Positions 1-11,781 of a stretch of DNA of 64,000 nt are shown here, piece by piece. Both the position numbers and the translations under genes were made by a program. Origin of the DNA: Copromyces sp. CBS 386.78 (lineage: Eukaryota; Ascomycota; Sordariomycetes; Sordariales; Sordariaceae); the NCBI GenBank assembly GCA_030685235.1, contig MU839086.1:372001-436000 (forward strand). The letters run 5' to 3'. Within the stretch, counting starts at the first letter, position 1, and each line of letters starts with the position of its first letter. The notes below the pieces were generated by a model that did not search any database, was not told the DNA's origin, and was given only the letters and a program-made list of their open reading frames with translations.

Positions 1-967
1 AAATATTACCTTCGTATAGGCATAGAACCCCGCACCCCGCCGCTACTAAATCTCTCTCTAATTCAATTTAAAGAATATTATAAGGCTAATAAATTAGTAG
101 ACCGCTTTTAGTAAATTTAGGATTTCGCTATCTAGTAATTTCGTTGTATATAGGAATAGTATAAAAATAATGCTAATAAGAAGCGAATCGACTCTATTAA
201 ATATTGTACTAGTAATATAATTCTTCTTAATACAATTAACCTTATTAACGGACGTCCGTACGCGAAATTATATCCCCGTTAGGAAGGGCCCTTCAAAATT
301 ATCTATACCGAATTATATACGGTTCATTTCGCCCTACCCTCTAATATAAAGTACTTACCAATTTTCTACATCTCTATAATATAATTATAGTCCGGCTAAA
401 GCCTTCTAGGCCAGCCTACTACGATAGACGTCTAGGCTAACGAAGGCAGGGTTATAATATGGACCGACGGCTAGGAGGAGCACGAAGAGTAGGCTTTCGA
501 ACGTTTTATAGATTATTAGTAAATAAGTAACAATAAGCATTAGAAATATAAGGTTAAATAGAAGACTGGTAACCCCACCTAAGAGCCCGTTAGTAATGTT
601 ATTAATTATAAATACTATTTTCAATAATTCTACTACGAGCACCCAGATAAATTAGTACCCCTAGAAGTTTAGAGGGTTCTTAAACGCCTCGCCGCCGACA
701 CCCTAATACTAACGATAACGCCAGCTCCGGTAGCCCCCGAGCTACTATAGCGCCGCTCTAGCCGCTTAGTACGGTAAGAGACAGCCGCTGCTATAGAAGA
801 TAGGACGTAAAAAGATATAGAAGAAGGTTTATACTTCGCTTTTGGGAAGGTATTTCGGAAATTAATAGATATTTACGAGGATAAGAAGTTACGGGAGGGG
901 TCTTGAGTCTATTATTTCACGTATATATAGATTTTCAATTCTTCGAATTTCTTTTGAGGGGGGATAG
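1..967 (+). mobile_element. RIP-mutated 3' end of a Ty3/gypsy-type element (fragment)
   Basis: AT-rich, RIP-mutated DNA in which the plus strand, read through many stops, resembles the C-terminal part of a chromovirus integrase (roughly 260-520, with a short stretch like the post-core SH3/chromo region). It ends in the purine run GAGGGGGGATAG at 956-967, which fits a polypurine tract next to a 3' LTR. The 5' part lies outside the window. Family assignment rests on reading degenerate protein by eye, so it is moderately secure at best. Confidence 0.45.
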
Positions 968-1222
968 TATCATAGGGTTAGACCTATAATGTGCTATGCT
1001 ATACTGACTACACATATACTGTGCCGACCAAAGCCCAGAGCTCTGGCTACGCACATATTATCGTCACGTACAGCCTTACGTACCCGCGCACGGTCTAATC
1101 TATAGGGTTCTCACCTATATACAGCTAGACTTCCGCGCACACTTCCCTTCTCCCCTCCTTTCTCCTCATACAATAACGCATATCTCATCATACCCCCTAC
1201 GGTGCTATCTCGCCCTGTGATA
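968..1222 (+). repeat. Probable 3' LTR of the left-edge element
   Basis: It starts directly after the purine tract with TATCATAGG, which fits a RIP-changed TGTCATAGG, and ends around CTGTGATA. It keeps more CA and TG dinucleotides than the DNA on either side, so it is less RIP-mutated. No second copy was seen in the window, so the LTR call and its right border are inferred only from the adjacent tract. Confidence 0.35.
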
Positions 1223-1259
1223 AATAGGGAGGATTTAATTTATTAAGATTGGCATGCCT

Positions 1260-4200
1260 AGAGCCTAGGTATATTTATCCTTTAAGTAAAAAAGTATAAC
1301 CCTGTGTCCTCTTTTAAGAAATCCGTCGATTTATAGGAATACCTACTTATCTAGGTTTAAATAATACAATTTTATATTTTCATATATAGCTTTCTATACT
1401 ATTTAAAAGGAATCGATCTCCTATTATATCGGTTCGTAGGTAGTTTTTACATAGTAGTTAGCTTATTTAGCTAGGTTATTAGGCGCTATAGCCCCTATTT
1501 TACGCCCGGCCGCGAGGAGTTCGACTTTTTTAAGTTAGAATAATTCGGAAAGTTTCTTATAGTAGGGTAGGAAGTAACGTATAAATTTAAAGGCCCTAAT
1601 ATACCTCTCTAGAACTTTTAAAGTATTCGGGAATTCTAGGTTTCAAAATATTTCTAATTTCTCCTTCGTAATAGATAGGCCTAGTACGTTAACCCGGAAC
1701 CCGAGCAGTTTAACGTTAGGATAAGCGATGAAGGACTTCTTCGGTAATAATACGATATTTTTAAACGAAAAGAGAGTAAATATTTATTTTAAATATTTGA
1801 AGTAGTCTTCCGCGGTATCTGAGAAAATAATAATATTATCGATAAATACGCAATAGAATTTTACGAAGGCCGCCAATAATCTATTTATAAACCTTTATAC
1901 GAAGGCTAGGGAATTTCTATAACCTATTAAAGTTACGTTAGATTATTCCAAACCCCGAGGATTGATTAATATAAATTTGTCCTAGTGAGGAGGCTAAACG
2001 CCGAATTAGTAAAAGAAGGCAATAATATCGATAATGGTAATAAAATACTTCCCTTTAAGGGATACAATCACTTTTAATTATAAGGGTAGGGGATAGTTGT
2101 TTAGAACCGTAACCTTATTGAATATACGAAGGTTTATTATAATTCAACCCTTCTACTAGCCTTTTACAGTTCTTTAGACTATAAAGACGGGATAGGTAAA
2201 AAGTGTCGCCCGGTCGACCTAATCTATTTTACTTTACTTATATAATAAACCGAAGATTTAATTTAGTATTTCCCTATCTTTTTTACTAAGTAGGTAAGAA
2301 CGGGCTTAGATATATTGATTTTGCTAGCCTTTAATTAGTAGAATACGTATTATATTATTTTTATTTATTTTAATAATTCTTCCTTCCTCTTAAAGGGTAG
2401 GGTAGGCGTTAATAAGCTTTTTAATCTTGCTTACTAATATAGTATCCTTAGTATAAATATGAATACTTCGGTCGGTTACTTTTTCGGGGAAGTTATTTAA
2501 TATTTTAATACCGAAGGTAGATTGTTTTTTAATTATTTTTAGCTTTTATATTTCTGCCTAGACTATACTATCTTCTTTTTTTATAACTTCAAAAACTATA
2601 TTCTCGTCTTTTATTACGAATTTTGCGAGAATTTCCTTATTAATTATATTATTAATATAGTCGTACTTACTAGTAGGTCTTTCGTTTAATTAGACTTTAG
2701 TTACATTATAGGTTCGGATTGCTAATATATCGAATTCTCAATTTAAGGAGGATTCGGTACTTAATATTATTAAAACTATATTAACGATTATAGTATTTAA
2801 TAAAATTAAATAACTACTATTAATAACTTTTATAATATTTCCGACGTAGAAGTATTTAAGAATTATTAATATTCCTTCTATTATATTATTAATAAATATA
2901 ACCGATAGGGATTTAACGTTAACAACTATATATATAATAATAATATACTTCGAATAAAGTATAAAATTCTAGCTGGTAAATAGTAGCTTATATTGAACAG
3001 GGATACAACTAGACTATCCGGAGAAGATTATAATCTTTTTTACAATAGTAACCTTATATATATACGCCTTCGAATTAATTTAAATAATAAAATTAATATA
3101 AAAGTCGTTTAAATTTTAAAAAGTAATTATATTAATTTTATAATTTATATTAATTATATAAACGTATAGGAAATTATTACCGAATAGAATATTAAACTCT
3201 AATTCCTTAATTACTTAAATTCCCTTTATAAATTTTATAAGGGTAAGGCGTCCGTCCTTATTAAAGCCCTCTAAATAAATCTTAAAAGTAGCCTATTCTA
3301 TAATATTAATTAGCCGACCGCTAATTCCTTTAATTTTAACTTCCCGTTTTTCGATAGAATATTCGAAAGTTTAAAGAAAAGGCTTTCCAATTAAAATTCT
3401 ACCTATACTTAAATCTATATAAACTTCTATAAATTTATTACTAAGAGTAACCCTAACGTTAATTCTTATATAAATAAAATTAAATATTAAACTATTATGC
3501 GCGTTAATTATAATTAAAAAATTAGTTTCGTATATTTAAAATAGTTCTATTATTCTAATAAACTTTAGTCGAGCCTTCTATACGGGTATAGGCTTATTAC
3601 TTTTAAAACGTCCTTTACCTACTAAAATATTTTTTTTTAAATATTAGAATAAAATATTTTATAATATATATTACTTTTTATAATATTTATATATACATTA
3701 TTCGAATATTAGAAGGGAAGGGGTTTTAAACTTCTTAATTTTAATTATTAAGGTAAATTAATAGTATATTAAATATATTTTCTTTCGTAACTCTTTTTTA
3801 AAAGTTTTCGAATATTTTTAATATTTCTTAAATTATTTAAAAATTATATAAACGCTTATAATTTCTACTTCCTCTAATTCTATTTCTAAATTAGTAACAA
3901 TTATTTTACTTATATAATAGGCTTTTTCGTACGCCTTACAATCGTATACTAAGTTGTAGTCCTTATTTTAGTTTTAGTTATAATTATAATTGTAATTGCG
4001 ATTTCGATCGCGGGTTTAGTTACGGCTACGGTTTCGATTGCGGTTTTAATTATAATTTTAATTCTATTTTCGATTATAACTTTTATTCTTATTACGGCTC
4101 CTATCCTTATTACTATAATTCGAACGTAAATAATCGTCGGTTGTAGATCAATTATTAATAGGGTAGTTATTTAATTAGCCCGGTCGAAAAGAAGAATTCT

Positions 4201-7200
4201 TAATTTTAATTCTAGTTATAAAAGTTAGAATAATTCTCAATTTACGTATAAACTATATATAATTAGCGAATAATTTTTCTTTAAAGGGGGCTCGTACGTT
4301 TTATTAAATACAAAACTTTATATTAAATTAGATTTATATTATAACGCTATACTAATTTCTATTATCTTTAATAAGAATATTTATTATTTTAGCGTAACGT
4401 ATTTAGCGTTAAATATAGAAGGTAAGTACGTTTATATTATTATAAATGTTATAAAGGTAGATATAACCGCGTATAAATTTAATAGTAGCCGTAGTTATAT
4501 TAGGAAAGAACCGGTTAATTAACTAGTTTAGGAATTCGTAGATGCCTCCCTCCTTCTAATCGATTCTAATATCGTTATTTACTTTAATTATCTATTAAAT
4601 ACGTATAGAATTGGTTAAATAAATGTGAAATAAATATATAAGTTGTTTATTTATTTTATTCGAAGGTTAGCATTATTAAGCATTTTCAATGAAAGATAAT
4701 ATTTATTCTCAAAAGGCATATACGTCAGTATAGGTAATATATTTACCATTATTAACGACTCTTTAATCTTTAGGGTCGTTAATATTAGGGTCGAATATTC
4801 TTATATCTTCGCATTTGATTTTTTCGTATCGTTCGTCGTTATTATTATTATAATTTCGATTTCTCTATAATCTATCAAGATTTCCGCTTCCCCCGTTAGG
4901 AAGTCCGGGTAATTTACCGCCTCCGTATCCTTTTCCAGGATAAGGGGAAAGAAGATTACTTCTAGGGGGGCGTAATAAATGGCCTCTCTATTTTCTACCG
5001 CCGTATAGTAAGTCCGGCGGGTCGCTATCGTCGTTTCCGCTTGGGAACCCGGGTTATGGAGGCTTATTGGTAATGGTGTCGTCGTTTCCCAATAGTTCTT
5101 CGTTTAGTATAGAGTTGGGTATGATAATAGGCGCAATACGTATGCCCGTTATAGAGGCGTATCGATTACGTGGATTAAGGTGGGGGTTTTTGAATTTATA
5201 AGATATTTACGTAGGGTAAGCGCCTTCTTGCTTTAGAGGTATAGTATAGTTACGAAGATTTGGGAGTCCGCCGTTAATTTCGGCGCTTTAGTTCTATAGT
5301 AGTTTGGAAAGGGTACGTATAGCCGAGAATTGGGGAAAATGAAGCGTAAAACTAGCATAGTCCCTAAAAGGGTTATTAGGTAATAAGACTTTATATGGGG
5401 GTTTACTAGTAAGGGCTTATTATTCTTTTAATATATTTTCTATTATAATTTAGAATAATTTATTAGAGCGATACAGGGCTATAGGTCTTTTGTCCTCCTT
5501 AAGCTAAAGTTCAATAGGGTTTGGAGGTATATATAGGTTATTAGATAAACTTCTTAGCACTTCCTTACGGATTTCTTTAATAATTTTAATCTATATAATA
5601 TTAATCTTTTAAATAATATTCTCTATAATAATTTTAGCGGTTTCCTTTTAATAAGAGAAACTCTATTCGCACGGGGATAAAACTCTATTCGCACGGGGAT
5701 CCACTTTGGTTTTCTAAGTATAACTTGGTCAAACCTTGGTGCATAAAACCGGAAATAGTACCAAATTGTTTGTTGATTTTTAACGGATTTTTCATAGTAA
5801 GTACCATCTTCATAGCACCAACCGTCATCAAGAAACCATTTTTTGAACTTTTGGACTCTTAATTTTCCTAATTATTTATTTATAATAGTTTTCTTCCTGT
5901 GAGGTCTTTTTAGGCTACCGGGTATATACGTTCTTTAGAAATTTGTCATTAGGTAGAGAAAAAAATGACAAAAAATATCATATACTTTTTACCTTCATAT
6001 ATAACTTTTCAGTGCCTTAAAAAAGACATTAAAGTTCACTTTTTTTTTCCCCGTGCGAATAGAGTTTTATCCCCGTGCGAATAGAGTTTCTAATAATTGG
6101 CGAAATCCTTAGTTATAGATTTTAAGAGTACTTTTATATTTTCCGATATTTAATATACCGCCGCGTCTATTTTTTATTAGGTTACTTCCGACTATCTATT
6201 TAAAATAATATTAAAATTTGTATTAATATTATAACGCTAATTAATTTATAATGCTTCTATTACTTTATTAGATTTTTCGAGAGCCTACGAAATTCGACTA
6301 ATATAATAGTTTAATAAACCATTAATCTTCTTTCTATCCGCGTCTAAGTTATTTTAAAACTTTATTGCCTAAAGGGTAACTTTATCGAATAGAGTATCGA
6401 TCTATCTATCGATTTTAGTGTTGAAGTAGTCTAAGGACTCTTTATTATTCTTAAATTTGGTGGGACGAATTGGGAGCGGTTTATTAAAATCGAATTGGAG
6501 GTCGTTACGAAGTAGATTTATCGTTTTCGAATTACATTTAATTCGAATTGGGGAGCCCCTATCGCATTTTATTTACTATTTCTAGGGCAATAATTTATTT
6601 TTTAAATAATTTATCGAAGGGTAATAGATTGCATAGTAAAGGTCTGCGACGGGAAGAATATATATATCCGTAAGTAAAATTTAATTGCGGGGTTCGGTAG
6701 TAGTCGTAATATACGATTTATTAGGATAATAAAATTCGGCCTCGCTTTCGATATAGATAATATTTTAAAAGGCGTTATCAAAGTAACGGTCTTAAATATA
6801 CGATAAATTTTAAAGGTTATTATATATTAAATATTAATTAGGGGGATTGGAACCGACTTTTAAAATAGGCTAAATATTATACCTACTCGGTACGGAAGCG
6901 TTGGATTTAACGAATATACTTAATATAATAGTTTTATTATACTTAAAGTATATAAATATAAGTACGAGCTTAAGTATGGATCTTATAACGATAATAACCG
7001 GGTATAATTAATATAGAGTGTATATAATTAGGAATTAAATAGGAGCGGATATTATTACATACTTAAGTTCGGTAGTAGGGGAAACTTTTAGTATTTAAAG
7101 TCTTACGACGCTAGGATCTAAGTAGTAATAAATATAATTATTTAAATTCGCCGTACGGGGGGTAGAGTAGTATAAAAGATGAGAGCCTTTACGGTTACCT

Positions 7201-7560
7201 AAATTCGTCGAAAGGGGGAAGTAATTACGTACCTAAATTTAATAATCAATAGGGGCAGAATAATAATTAGATTATATTAATTAAATAAATAGCATACTTT
7301 TTAAGGCTAGAAAAGTGGTTTATATAGTTGCGAGAGTACTTAAATTCGTTTTACGTACCTTAAAGATACTTTTAAAATAGAAGTAATCGCGTATACAACG
7401 TCGATAAAAATCGCTTTAATTACGATTATTAGCAAAAATAGTTTAATATAGTTTAAGTCGAAATAATTAAAATTATAATTACTATTTAATACTATTAAAA
7501 GGGTATTAAAAGGATATAATAGTATATTATTAATTTGATTGTATATAGAGTAATGATTCT
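1260..7560 (-). mobile_element. RIP-mutated Ty3/gypsy gag-pol relic, minus strand
   Basis: On the minus strand the stretch about 2,600-1,450 reads as a degenerate reverse transcriptase. A catalytic FIDN-IIIFS block at about 1,846-1,821 replaces the expected FIDD form, and finger and palm blocks lie upstream. About 6,500-6,100 reads as a gag-like helical segment, and an Arg/Asn-rich low-complexity stretch at about 4,100-3,950 fits the gag/nucleocapsid linker. Order on the minus strand is therefore gag then pol. The RNase H and integrase part is missing on the left, where another element's LTR begins. The relic is interrupted by a non-RIP-mutated small element at 5,655-6,091. Both borders are approximate, and no LTR pair was found. 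Confidence 0.6.
5655..6091. mobile_element. Non-autonomous inverted-repeat element (MITE-1)
   Basis: The termini are inverted copies starting (G)AGAAACTC. Each holds two tandem copies of AAACTCTATTCGCACGGGGA with a 22-bp period. The interior keeps many CA and TG dinucleotides, unlike the RIP-mutated retroelement around it, so it either arrived later or escaped RIP by being short or low-copy. No ORF of note lies inside. The target duplication is unclear: flanks TTTAATAA and TAATAATT are similar but not identical. It shares its end architecture with the elements at 11,368 and 19,147. Confidence 0.75.
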
Positions 7561-7929
7561 AGAAAGAATTTCGAAAGGGGAGCGATCGCGCGCGATGACT
7601 ATATAATTATTATATACGAACAATCTTTATCTAATCTATAGGACCTACTTATATGGGGTATAACTACAGCTGCGAGTATAGTCGCGATTACGATTAATTA
7701 ATCGTAATGTACCTAATATTACGTGCTATAGTCACGTGCGCATGTCAGCTATTCTGATATGTGACACCAGCGATACCAATCCGGTATTAGTATGATATAG
7801 GGCTTGTTGAGCCTCCATGCCAAGGCTGGACCCAGTGCTATAGCAATGGCTGTGTATGACAGCGCATTGGCCAATGGCACGCAAGGCACAGGGTATGTAA
7901 TCTAGCCTTGTGACAAGACGTTTAAAAAT
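7561..7929. other. Island of non-RIP sequence between two retroelement relics
   Basis: From about 7,640 to 7,925 the composition changes back to normal, with frequent CA, TG and GC-rich words, between the minus-strand relic on the left and the plus-strand pol on the right. No ORF, RNA gene or repeat is recognised. It may be a remnant of the original single-copy target DNA, or an LTR too degenerate to pair. Confidence 0.4.
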
Positions 7930-9595
7930 TCTTCAATAAAGTAAATAAATTTTAGAAAATTAAGGAAGAAATAAAAGGGATATTAATAAATTATTATTAA
8001 TCATATATTAACGCTTTTCTTCCCGCGTTAGCTGATAAAATACCCCTATACTATTTATATAATTATAAAATCGAATTTAGATTAGGAAAGTAATTACTAT
8101 ATGTTAAATTTAAATTAATATTATTTATTAAGGTTACCGTTATTAAAAAATAGATTAACGAGAATTTTAAAAAGAAGTTTATCTGTCCCTCCTAATCTAT
8201 TACCGTTTCGCTTATTTTATTAATATAAAAGCCGGGCGGGGGAGTCCGTATTTACATTAATTACTATAGTATTAATAATATTACTTTAAAAATACAATAT
8301 TCGATTCCGTTAATTAAAAAAACCTTTAATACTATTTATAAAGCGAAGATTTTTATTAAATTTAATATTATTAATACATTTAATAAGATACAGGTGAAAG
8401 AGGGCTACGAATAATTTACGATATTTATTACCCGCTTTAAATTTTTTAAATCCTTAATATACTTATTTAATTTATAAAGAGTATTAACGACGTTTTAAAA
8501 TTATATTAACAACGTCCTATATAATATCTTCGATATATACGCTATTATTTATTTTAATAATATTTTTATTTATTCGGAGAATAAAGAGGATTACGTAAGG
8601 TATATTAGCGAGGTTTTATAGAGGATAATCGACGTAGGCTTATAAATCAATATCGATAAATACAATTTCTATACGAAATAAATTAAGTATTTAAGGTTTA
8701 TTATTACCTTTAAAAGTATTAAAATAAATTTAAAGAAGGTAATAGTAATTATTTTATAAGAGGCTTTAAATATTAAGAGGGTACTATAGTATTTTTTAGG
8801 ATTCGCTAATTTCTATCGGCGGTTTATTAAATATTTTTCCATCCTAGTAAGACTATTATACGAATTAATAAAAAAGACTATTAAAGATTAAAAATAGGAG
8901 GATTAATATTAACGTTCTTCCGATACGCTTAAATGAATTTTTATTAGCGGGCTAATATTATATATTTATAATTAATTTAAATAAACGGTCGTAAAGATAG
9001 ACACTTCAAATTAAACTTACAACGGTATTTTCTTTTAATATAACGAAGATAGGGTATTATAACTAGTAATTTACTTTAATTAATAATATTCGTTAGTAGA
9101 GTATAATTATAATATTTATAATAAAGAATTATTTATTATTATTAAAGTATTAGAAGAGTAGAAATTAGAATTAGAAGGAGTATAATAACCATTCGAAGTT
9201 TTAATAGACTATAAAGTATTAAAATTATTTATGGTTAATAAGTAATTAATATTATAATATATAAAATAATTATAATTTCTCTCCTATTTTAATTTTATTA
9301 TTTAATACCGACCGGGCTCGCTATAAGTCCGCTTTAATATATTAAGCCGTAAACCGGAGGATATTTTAGAATACAAAGGCAATAAATATTTTTTAATAAG
9401 GAATAAAATTTTATTAGTGAAAAATATTTTCATTAACGGTTCCTACGTCCTAAAAGATAAAGGGGATCTAAAGGTTTTCGTTGGGATAATATACCTTTGC
9501 AATTTAGAAGCTATAAACGAAATATTAGTAAATGATTTAATAATAGAAATTTATAAGAAATTTACCTTTCTTTAAAATACGTTTACTTATTTAAT
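7930..9595 (+). mobile_element. Outer chromovirus, 5' segment: reverse transcriptase and RNase H relic
   Basis: The plus strand, read through RIP stops, gives a recognisable Ty3/gypsy reverse transcriptase. The KPGGG block with a following I-N-Y block lies near 8,235-8,275. The catalytic box, expected YLDD, now reads YFNN-IFIYS at about 8,547-8,575. The FANFYRRFIK connection block is near 8,805-8,835, and RNase H follows at about 8,930-9,300. Gag and protease are absent, so the copy is 5' truncated near 7,930. The reading stops at 9,595, where a complete second element is inserted, and integrase resumes at 17,450. Confidence 0.8.
9591..9595. repeat. Target-site duplication TTAAT (left copy)
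   Basis: The five bases just outside the left LTR are TTAAT, identical to the five bases just outside the right LTR (17,445-17,449). Five-bp duplications are usual for Ty3/gypsy integrases. Both copies survive because the word holds no RIP-sensitive CA or TG. Confidence 0.85.
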
Positions 9596-9837
9596 TATCA
9601 CGGGGGTAATACTATTAGGGGTATAGTTGGATATACGTAGTTATACGAGGAAGAAAAGAAGGAGAGGAGGAAGGAGTGCGGTCTAGATATAAGACAGGCT
9701 ATACCGTACCTAAATCCAAACCGAGGCCCACTAGTACGTACGTACGATCCTATTAACCAATAGCCAATAGATTCGATTAGCTATGCCTAATCGTACACGC
9801 AATACCTAATAGTACTATTACAAATAATCCTATAATA
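9596..9837 (-). repeat. LTR (3' LTR of the minus-strand inner element)
   Basis: 242 bp, aligned end to end with the copy at 17,203-17,444. It shares words such as TAATACTATTAGGGGTATAG and GTACGTACGATCCTATT. The termini TATCACGGG and CCTATAATA fit original TG...CA ends changed to TA by RIP. This copy is more heavily mutated than the right one; for example, CCAATAG occurs in both but GGCTAATAG survives only on the right. Confidence 0.9.
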
Positions 9838-9848
9838 CTACCTCCCTA
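9838..9848 (-). other. Polypurine tract of the inner element
   Basis: On the minus strand the bases AGGGAGGTAG directly precede the 3' LTR. This is the usual primer for plus-strand DNA synthesis in LTR elements, and it fixes the orientation. Confidence 0.7.
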
Positions 9849-10260
9849 CAAAAGAAGTTTATAGAGCTTTAAACAATCTATTTAATATATATATATAAAA
9901 TAATAGAATCCTATTTTAATCCCCGTCTTCCAACTCCTCGATCTATAACTCAACGTTTATAATCCGTAATCGAATATTATTATTACCCTACTAATAAGTT
10001 CTAACCTTTAATCGTACTTCTATATTCTTTATTGAAGGCTGCTTTCTTTGCTAGACTTCCGCTAACTTCCTAAATACTTTATAAGAGAATTCATCTATTT
10101 TCTTTAAATCCTCTTTAGATAGGGGTTTGAATTCCCGGCTTACTAATTCGACCGTAACTTCCCGTACCTTACAACCTATTATAATATCCGCTACAGCGGC
10201 GTTAATCTACTCCTTTAAATTAACGATATATTTAGAGCGTTTCGGGGGCAAAGTTAGAAA

Positions 10261-10409
10261 TAACGCTGTATAGCGTATTTAGGGTACGGGCAACGCCGTA
10301 TAGCATATTTAAAGTGCAGGCAACGCTGTATAGTGTATTTAGGGTACGGGTAACGCCGTATAATATATTTAAAGTATAGGTAACGCTGTATAATGTATTT
10401 AAAGTACTA
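10261..10409 (-). repeat. 30-bp tandem repeat, about five copies
   Basis: Five consecutive 30-bp units (type TAACGCTGTATAGCGTATTT plus ten bases) run from 10,261 to about 10,409. Units differ mainly by C/T and G/A changes. Alternate units share variants (GCTGTA versus GCCGTA, TTAGGG versus TTAAAG), so the array is really a 60-bp higher-order repeat. On the minus strand it can be read without stops in more than one frame as a ten-residue repeat. It lies near the 3' end of the inner element's pol region. Confidence 0.85.
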
Positions 10410-11359
10410 GGGCCCTTTATTTTAAAGTTAGGGTCCGCTCTTAAAGTATAACCTTAATCTCTAACTAACTCTAAATTATTAATAAAATAAAGTTATTTAA
10501 ATAATTGTAATAAAATATAATAATAAAATCCCTTACTCCCTTAATATTATTAAAAGGTTTATCGGTAAGGTTATAATACTTCTATTTCACAATATAGAAC
10601 TAATAATAGTTGCCTCTTCGTTAAAAATAATTTAAGAATTTATTAAATTGCTACTCTACTACCTCCTTGTAATTATCTATTCTAATTATAATTCTACCTT
10701 TATTAATTCGTACGTCGCCTTATAAATCGGTTTAATTAGAGAAGCCTTTATAATAAAATTTTACTATAAAAACGTAGAATACTAGCGAACACTTTATATT
10801 AGCGGGTAAAATCAGTTTAATATTATAAGATTACGCCCAATCTACTTTAAAAAGGCCTTCCTATTATAGGGATAATTTATCGTATAGCCTACTATTATTT
10901 AAATTAATTGTATTAAATAAAACGAAATCCCTAGTATAGTATTTTAATATATTAAACTGGTTTTCGTTAGTATTAACCTCGTATTAATCCTATACTTTCT
11001 TTATAAAAGTACGTATATAGTCCTAAATAGCCTCGAAACGAATAAACAATTCGCTAACCTTTATATACTCTTTCTACTATATTAGCGAGAAACCTTCTAA
11101 TAATACGACCGCTATAAGTTCAATACCTATACAAAAGTAAAAACCGTAATTAATAAAGAAAGGGGTTATACTTATAATTAATAATACTATATTATTTCCT
11201 ACGAATTCCGCTAATAGCAACTATTATACCTAGTCTATTTATACCTAATTAACGAAAATATATAAATATTATTCTATTTCTACATTAATACGCTCCGTTT
11301 AAACGTTAATTTATAAGTAGAAAACGGAATTCAATAATTTCTTAATAACTAAATATTTA

Positions 11360-11367
11360 TAAATTAT
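11360..11367. repeat. Target-site duplication TAAATTAT (left) of MITE-2
   Basis: The eight bases before the element are TAAATTAT and are repeated exactly at 11,782-11,789. An 8-bp duplication is characteristic of hAT-superfamily transposition. Confidence 0.85.
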
Positions 11368-11781
11368 GAGAAACGCTATCTGCACCGCTGCTAAACGCTA
11401 TCTGCACCGCTGTCCAAAAATAAAATCTAAAGTTACTCTACCAAAATAAGGGTCTATAGCCTCAAAGTAGGCTTGGATTTTTGTAATTTTCTACTCTATT
11501 TAATAGTGTCAAAGTCAACTCTTAAATATTACCGCAGCCTTTGAACCTATTAATAGTTTAAGAAAAAGAAAGTTTTATTTGAGAATTTCTTATATTTTCT
11601 AAAATGGTAGATAGAAGAGGCGGTAAAAGGGTTAGTAAATACATTATAGTAGAGAGAACCTTACCGAACTCAAAAATACTACATTTATATTTGGAGCTTA
11701 CTATTTGCCCAAGTTATACTTTATTAAAGTTTTGGACAGCAGTGCAGATAGCGTTTTGCGGCGGTGCAGATAGCGTTTCTC
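11368..11781. mobile_element. Non-autonomous hAT-like element (MITE-2)
   Basis: 414 bp with inverted termini starting GAGAAACGC. Each end has two tandem copies of AAACGCTATCTGCACCGC with a 22-bp period. It is flanked by perfect 8-bp duplications (TAAATTAT at 11,360-11,367 and 11,782-11,789). The interior keeps CA and TG, so it is not RIP-mutated although the surrounding integrase relic is. A 65-codon open frame inside (11,604-11,801) runs through the right terminus and is not a transposase. An internal word of about 24 bp (near 11,476-11,499) recurs in inverse orientation in the element at 19,147. Confidence 0.88.

Noticed and set aside
5640..5663. 8-bp target duplication for MITE-1
   Set aside because: Flanks TTTAATAA and TAATAATT do not match well enough to claim a duplication.
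10261..10409. Possible CRISPR-like array
   Set aside because: Units are contiguous 30-bp tandem repeats without spacers, inside a eukaryotic retroelement.
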